9,286 nt of DNA from an uncultured Clostridia bacterium (GTDB lineage: Bacteria; Bacillota; Clostridia; TANB77; CAG-508): positions 1 to 9,286 of the forward strand of contig CAPNAQ010000070.1 in the NCBI GenBank assembly GCA_948663505.1, read 5' to 3'. Within the stretch, counting starts at the first letter, position 1. Every line of letters begins with the position of its first letter. This document shows, in pieces, positions 7,801 through 9,286 of the stretch. A model generated the notes under the pieces. That model made no database searches, was not told where the DNA came from, and saw only the letters and a program-made list of their open reading frames with translations. The translations under genes were made by a program, and so were the position numbers.

Positions 7801-9286
7801 TTTATCTAATCCTAAATTTGCGTTTATTATAATTGTTGTTCCTTCTATTGCTTCTTCTTTGTATCTTGTTTGTTCCCCTTCTAATTCTATTTCTATTGTT
7901 TTTCCTTTTAATATTGCTGTTTTTACTTTTAATTCTTCTTCATATAATACATTTATTGAGTTTACTTTTATTTCTTTTATTTTTTCTGGTAGTTCTAGTT
8001 TTATTTTTGCATTTTTGTATAGTTCGTTTTGTTCATTTTGTGTTTTTAGTACTATTCTGAATTCTACGTTTTCATTTGTTGTCATTGTTGATAGTTCTGT
8101 TTTGTTTATTTCTAGTGTTGCTTCTGTTTGTGTTTCTTGTAAGTTTATATTCGAAATTTTCTCTTCTATTATGTTTTGCTTTTCCTCTGTTTGATTACTT
8201 TTTGATTCTTGTATTTTTTCTTGTTGTGTTTGTATATTATCTTGTACTTTTGATGTTTTTATTTCTTGTTTTTCTGTTGTTGTGTATATTCCTGTTATTT
8301 TACTTTCTATTGTATTAGCTTCTTTTACTATTTCTTCTAAATTTTTTATTATCTTTGTGCTTTCTATCTCCACTTTTCCTATGTTATCTGCATTTTCTAT
8401 TTGCATTGTTATTACTTTTATTCCTTTTGGATATACTACTAGAATTTTTCCTGTTTCATCTGCTTCTGTTTCTTTGTTTATTGTATGTATTATTTCTTGT
8501 GTCTCCTGATTTCTTATTGTTAGATTTCCTTCTTGCCCTAATATTTTATTTATTTGTTCTTTGTCTATTATTGTTATTTTATATTCTGTTTCTATCTCTG
8601 CATCTAATTTTTCTCCTTTTATTCTCTGGTTCTCTTCTGTTATTTCTATTTTATTTGCTACCTTTTCTAAATTTATTTTTATTGTGTTTTTATATGTTAT
8701 TTCTCTTTCTATTCCTGACTCTAGTTTTCCTTTATATATTTCTTTTTCTCTCTGTTCTATTTCTGTTTCTATTATTCTGTCTTTCTCTTCTTCTCCTATC
8801 TTATCTTCCTCTTCTGTCTCTATTATTGTTTTATTTGTGTCATATAGTTCTATTTCTGATGTTATTTTTGCTATTCCCTCTTTTACTTTTACTTCTTCGT
8901 CATATATGTATGTTACTATGAAACTATCTTCGCCTTCTTTTTTCCAGACTACTTTGTTTTCTTTCTCTTTATTATTTATTTCTACTACTACTCTTCCTTC
9001 TTCTTTGTTGTATTCCCAGTCTGCTTTTGTTATTTCTTTTCCATTTGTTACTTGTTTTTCATCTGAATGTACTTTTACATCTTCTACTTCTTTCCCTTCT
9101 ATTTCTGGTATTTCTATCTCATATCTCGCTCTTTTTACTGGATATAAATTTCCTTCTAAATTACCTGTTACCTTTATTTGGATTATTCTCTTCTCTTCTC
9201 CATTATATCTTATTACTTTATTTGTTATGATTTCTTGACTTATTTTTCTTTGTTCTTCACTCGTGTATGGACTTTTTATCTTTATT
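4831..9286 (-). CDS. Large multi-domain surface protein (DUF11-like repeats, Asp-rich repeat, SdrD B-like domain, C-terminal membrane anchor); 5' end outside window
   Basis: Partial gene. The frame is open from base 9285 to the TAA at 4831-4833, giving 1484 visible residues, and it continues past the window edge. The Met codon at 8404-8406 is internal: 293 in-frame codons precede it, no good Shine-Dalgarno sits before it, and no signal peptide follows it, although the C-terminus is a membrane anchor. Numbering from that Met, residues 10-90 are Glu/Lys/Gln-rich and possibly coiled coil. Residues 93-260 and about 260-426 look like beta-sandwich adhesin units. Residues 427-566, 567-690 and 691-815 are DUF11-like (for example KYEMAVTNSGTENA). 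An Asp-rich repeat lies at 819-848, an SdrD B-like domain with DQNDNG at 853-960, a companion beta module with VDYL at 980-1145, and NIKTGE plus a membrane helix and basic tail at 1152-1191. It was probably made with an upstream signal peptide, exported and anchored. Ligand unknown. Composition is strongly purine-rich on the coding strand. Confidence 0.92.
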   Translation of the reverse strand, partial: IKIKSPYTSEEQRKISQEIITNKVIRYNGEEKRIIQIKVTGNLEGNLYPVKRARYEIEIPEIEGKEVEDVKVHSDEKQVTNGKEITKADWEYNKEEGRVVVEINNKEKENKVVWKKEGEDSFIVTYIYDEEVKVKEGIAKITSEIELYDTNKTIIETEEEDKIGEEEKDRIIETEIEQREKEIYKGKLESGIEREITYKNTIKINLEKVANKIEITEENQRIKGEKLDAEIETEYKITIIDKEQINKILGQEGNLTIRNQETQEIIHTINKETEADETGKILVVYPKGIKVITMQIENADNIGKVEIESTKIIKNLEEIVKEANTIESKITGIYTTTEKQEIKTSKVQDNIQTQQEKIQESKSNQTEEKQNIIEEKISNINLQETQTEATLEINKTELSTMTTNENVEFRIVLKTQNEQNELYKNAKIKLELPEKIKEIKVNSINVLYEEELKVKTAILKGKTIEIELEGEQTRYKEEAIEGTTIIINANLGLDKKDTSSEEQVKLIYTNEKATKYTNEGTQGEKIQPIKIIAYSGIVTTNEIKEYGIEQVNNEGETTGKLEVAQEAKTAKITKQIINNKDNKIKDLKIMGTFPTKEAVEGTNNINMKVASPIEVTGIEQGREKIYYTENVEATDDITKQENGWKETIEDGKTIKKYLVQINELEKQEEIGLEYSIEIPENLEYNKVAEEGYEVNYTNETALQETVKQQNLRLTTGQGPVLTTILKAYIGGELVNNDSKVKTGEVIKYEMAVTNSGTENAINTKIVGKVPDGTVYVEPLENSEYTGENYYNELVDIKTVEKTAEIIKIGETKYYTYEVRVKQDTTQGSILNNKVTVEYNNISQESNEINNQVEEGRLRITVKRVTDKDIDINSESKVKVCAILENVSNSDISNVKVKLNTDELSEITWVGITDDVNILAQEVEYKGSLNIEKLPANSFKLIYAYIKVKNTNNEKTQNIVFNATASIDDEEYRANNIGMEVNNIKISLEQISKNENTEVKSGEKVEYEFVLKNLSDIDILGAEFYDNIPKELKVLDVYVNEEQVKTYSNEIIVNRIFRANSETKIKIIAELSEGEEAEVKQLINYGKVTMTYKEIAVSNEIKIIANINAESEDKDDGDKDDGDKDDGDKDDGDKDDGDEDDNEKYYNIGGTAWLDQNDNGAKETNEKLLKDIKVKLLDTTTNTWVRNKSGNIIETRTSEKGDYILKNIPKGSYIVVFEYDNEKYELAKYKAEGISESKNSDVFSKTMSIDNNKREYAVTDEIKITDRGIYSIDIGLKEIKIFDLKLEKFINKVTVQNNQGTTTTEYNNAKLAKAEIHAKQINGTLVIVEYKIKVTNAGEVEGYAKKIVDYLSTDYKFDSKLNTDWYQSGNYIYNTSLANEKIKPGESKEIKLVVTKTMTANNTGLVNNTAEIAESYNEKGIKDINSTPGNKINGENDQDSADLILNIKTGEIISYILLVIVTILIVIIIIYFIYRKTIYKKEEVR
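4834..4953 (-). other. C-terminal anchor: NIKTGE, membrane helix, basic tail
   Basis: Residues 1152-1191 of the upstream protein (counted from the internal Met at 8406): NIKTGE, a hydrophobic helix rich in Ile at about 1158-1179, and RKTIYKKEEVR. The layout is that of a sortase signal whose Leu-Pro is replaced by Asn-Ile. The helix is followed by basic residues, so the tail faces the cytoplasm. The last six residues also encode the ribosome binding site of the next gene. Confidence 0.68.
4836..4844 (-). promoter_or_regulatory. Strong ribosome binding site (AGGAGGTGA) for the 1596-residue gene
   Basis: The reverse complement of 4836-4844 is AGGAGGTGA, a near-perfect match to the 16S anti-Shine-Dalgarno. 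The AGGAGG core ends seven bases before the ATG at 4829-4831. The site is encoded inside the upstream gene, where it specifies the last residues KKEEVR. It fixes the start of the downstream gene and, with the TAATG overlap, suggests translational coupling. Confidence 0.93.
5527..5850 (-). other. SdrD B-like domain of the upstream protein
   Basis: Residues 853-960 (counted from the internal Met at 8406). IGGTAWLDQNDNGAKETNEK carries the G-x-A-W-x-D-x-N-D-N-G start, in which the D-x-N-D-N-G loop resembles an EF-hand-like Ca2+ loop. KDIKVKLLDT is the V-x-L strand, and TSEKGDYILKNIPKGSYIVVF is the closing G-x-Y...P-x-G-x-Y pattern. This is the clearest family match in the upstream gene. Confidence 0.88.
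5863..5952 (-). repeat. Six tandem 15-bp units encoding an Asp-rich DKDDG repeat
   Basis: Five in-frame copies of DKDDG (5878-5952) and a sixth, degenerate DEDDN (5863-5877), at residues 819-848 counted from the internal Met at 8406. The copies differ at third positions (GAT/GAC, GGT/GGA, AAA/AAG), so they are not freshly duplicated. The run separates the DUF11-like array from the SdrD B-like domain and could be an acidic, Ca2+-binding or flexible linker. Confidence 0.95.
5962..7128 (-). other. Array of three DUF11-like beta-sandwich units
   Basis: Residues 427-815 of the upstream protein (counted from the internal Met at 8406). Unit 1 has KTGEVIKYEMAVTNSGTENA and VPDGTVYVEPLENS, the usual DUF11 strand and 'P-D-G-T' turn. 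Unit 2 has ESKVKVCAILENVSNSDISN. Unit 3 has KSGEKVEYEFVLKNLSDIDI and the NIPKELKVL turn. The three share the order G-x-x-V-x-Y-x-x-x-x-x-N followed by a P-containing turn, and each ends in an N-N-x-V/I-like strand. DUF11 units are common building blocks of long extracellular stalks. Confidence 0.7.
8137..8379 (-). other. Glu/Lys/Gln-rich region, possible coiled coil or stalk linker
   Basis: Residues 10-90 counted from the internal Met at 8406. The stretch is almost all Glu, Lys, Gln, Ile, Asn, Ser and Thr, with hydrophobic residues spaced as in a loose heptad (for example IIKNLEEIVKEANTI). No catalytic motif is visible. A helical linker between N-terminal beta domains and the DUF11-like array is the simplest reading; a disordered linker is also possible. 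Confidence 0.45.

Noticed and set aside
5796..9238. Plus-strand frames opposite the upstream gene (for example 5796-5981, 7479-7832, 8355-8921, 8561-9238).
   Set aside because: Same explanation. The hydrophobic runs mirror the charged minus-strand protein, and the His/Leu-rich one at 5796-5981 mirrors the Asp repeat.
41..9286. Diversity-generating retroelement target.
   Set aside because: No reverse transcriptase, no template-repeat/variable-repeat pair and no C-type lectin fold motif are seen in the window.

Overview
The window looks like a piece of a low-G+C Gram-positive chromosome, most likely Clostridia. By eye G+C is about a quarter. The proteins are rich in Lys, Glu, Ile, Asn and Thr. 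A textbook AGGAGGTGA Shine-Dalgarno is present, and the domains (SpaA/Cna-B type, SdrD B-like, DUF11-like, a possible thioester domain, TGE plus membrane plus basic C-terminal tails) are those of Bacillota wall-associated adhesins. Species cannot be named from the sequence.

Layout: both genes are read on the minus strand, so the order of transcription is right to left. (1) From the right edge (9286) to 4831 runs the 3' part of a very large surface-protein gene. Its frame stays open to the window edge, so its true start lies outside; at least 1484 residues are visible. It holds a charged Glu/Lys-rich region, several DUF11-like beta-sandwich units, a tandem Asp-rich repeat, an SdrD B-like domain, and a C-terminal membrane anchor. 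(2) From 4831 to 41 is a complete 1596-residue gene with a signal peptide, a candidate divergent thioester domain, two Cna-B/SpaA domains with recognisable isopeptide triads, two SdrD B-like modules with companion beta domains, and a C-terminal membrane anchor. The two genes overlap by one base (TAATG). A strong ribosome binding site for gene 2 lies inside the last codons of gene 1. (3) Bases 1-42 hold a rho-independent terminator that closes the transcription unit. There is no intergenic stretch of 300 bases or more, and no RNA gene, mobile element or CRISPR array was seen.

How they work together: the two proteins appear to be co-transcribed and translationally coupled. They share a related C-terminal architecture (SdrD B-like unit, a repeated 'G-x-x-E...L-x-L-x-K' beta module, an 'IVDYL' motif, then TGE, a membrane helix and basic residues). 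The simplest reading is a coupled pair of extracellular stalk/adhesin proteins, the downstream one carrying a possible covalent-binding tip. Binding partners, and whether a sortase or only the membrane helix holds them, cannot be read from this window. The architecture resembles, from memory only, families of large uncharacterised surface proteins in gut Clostridia.
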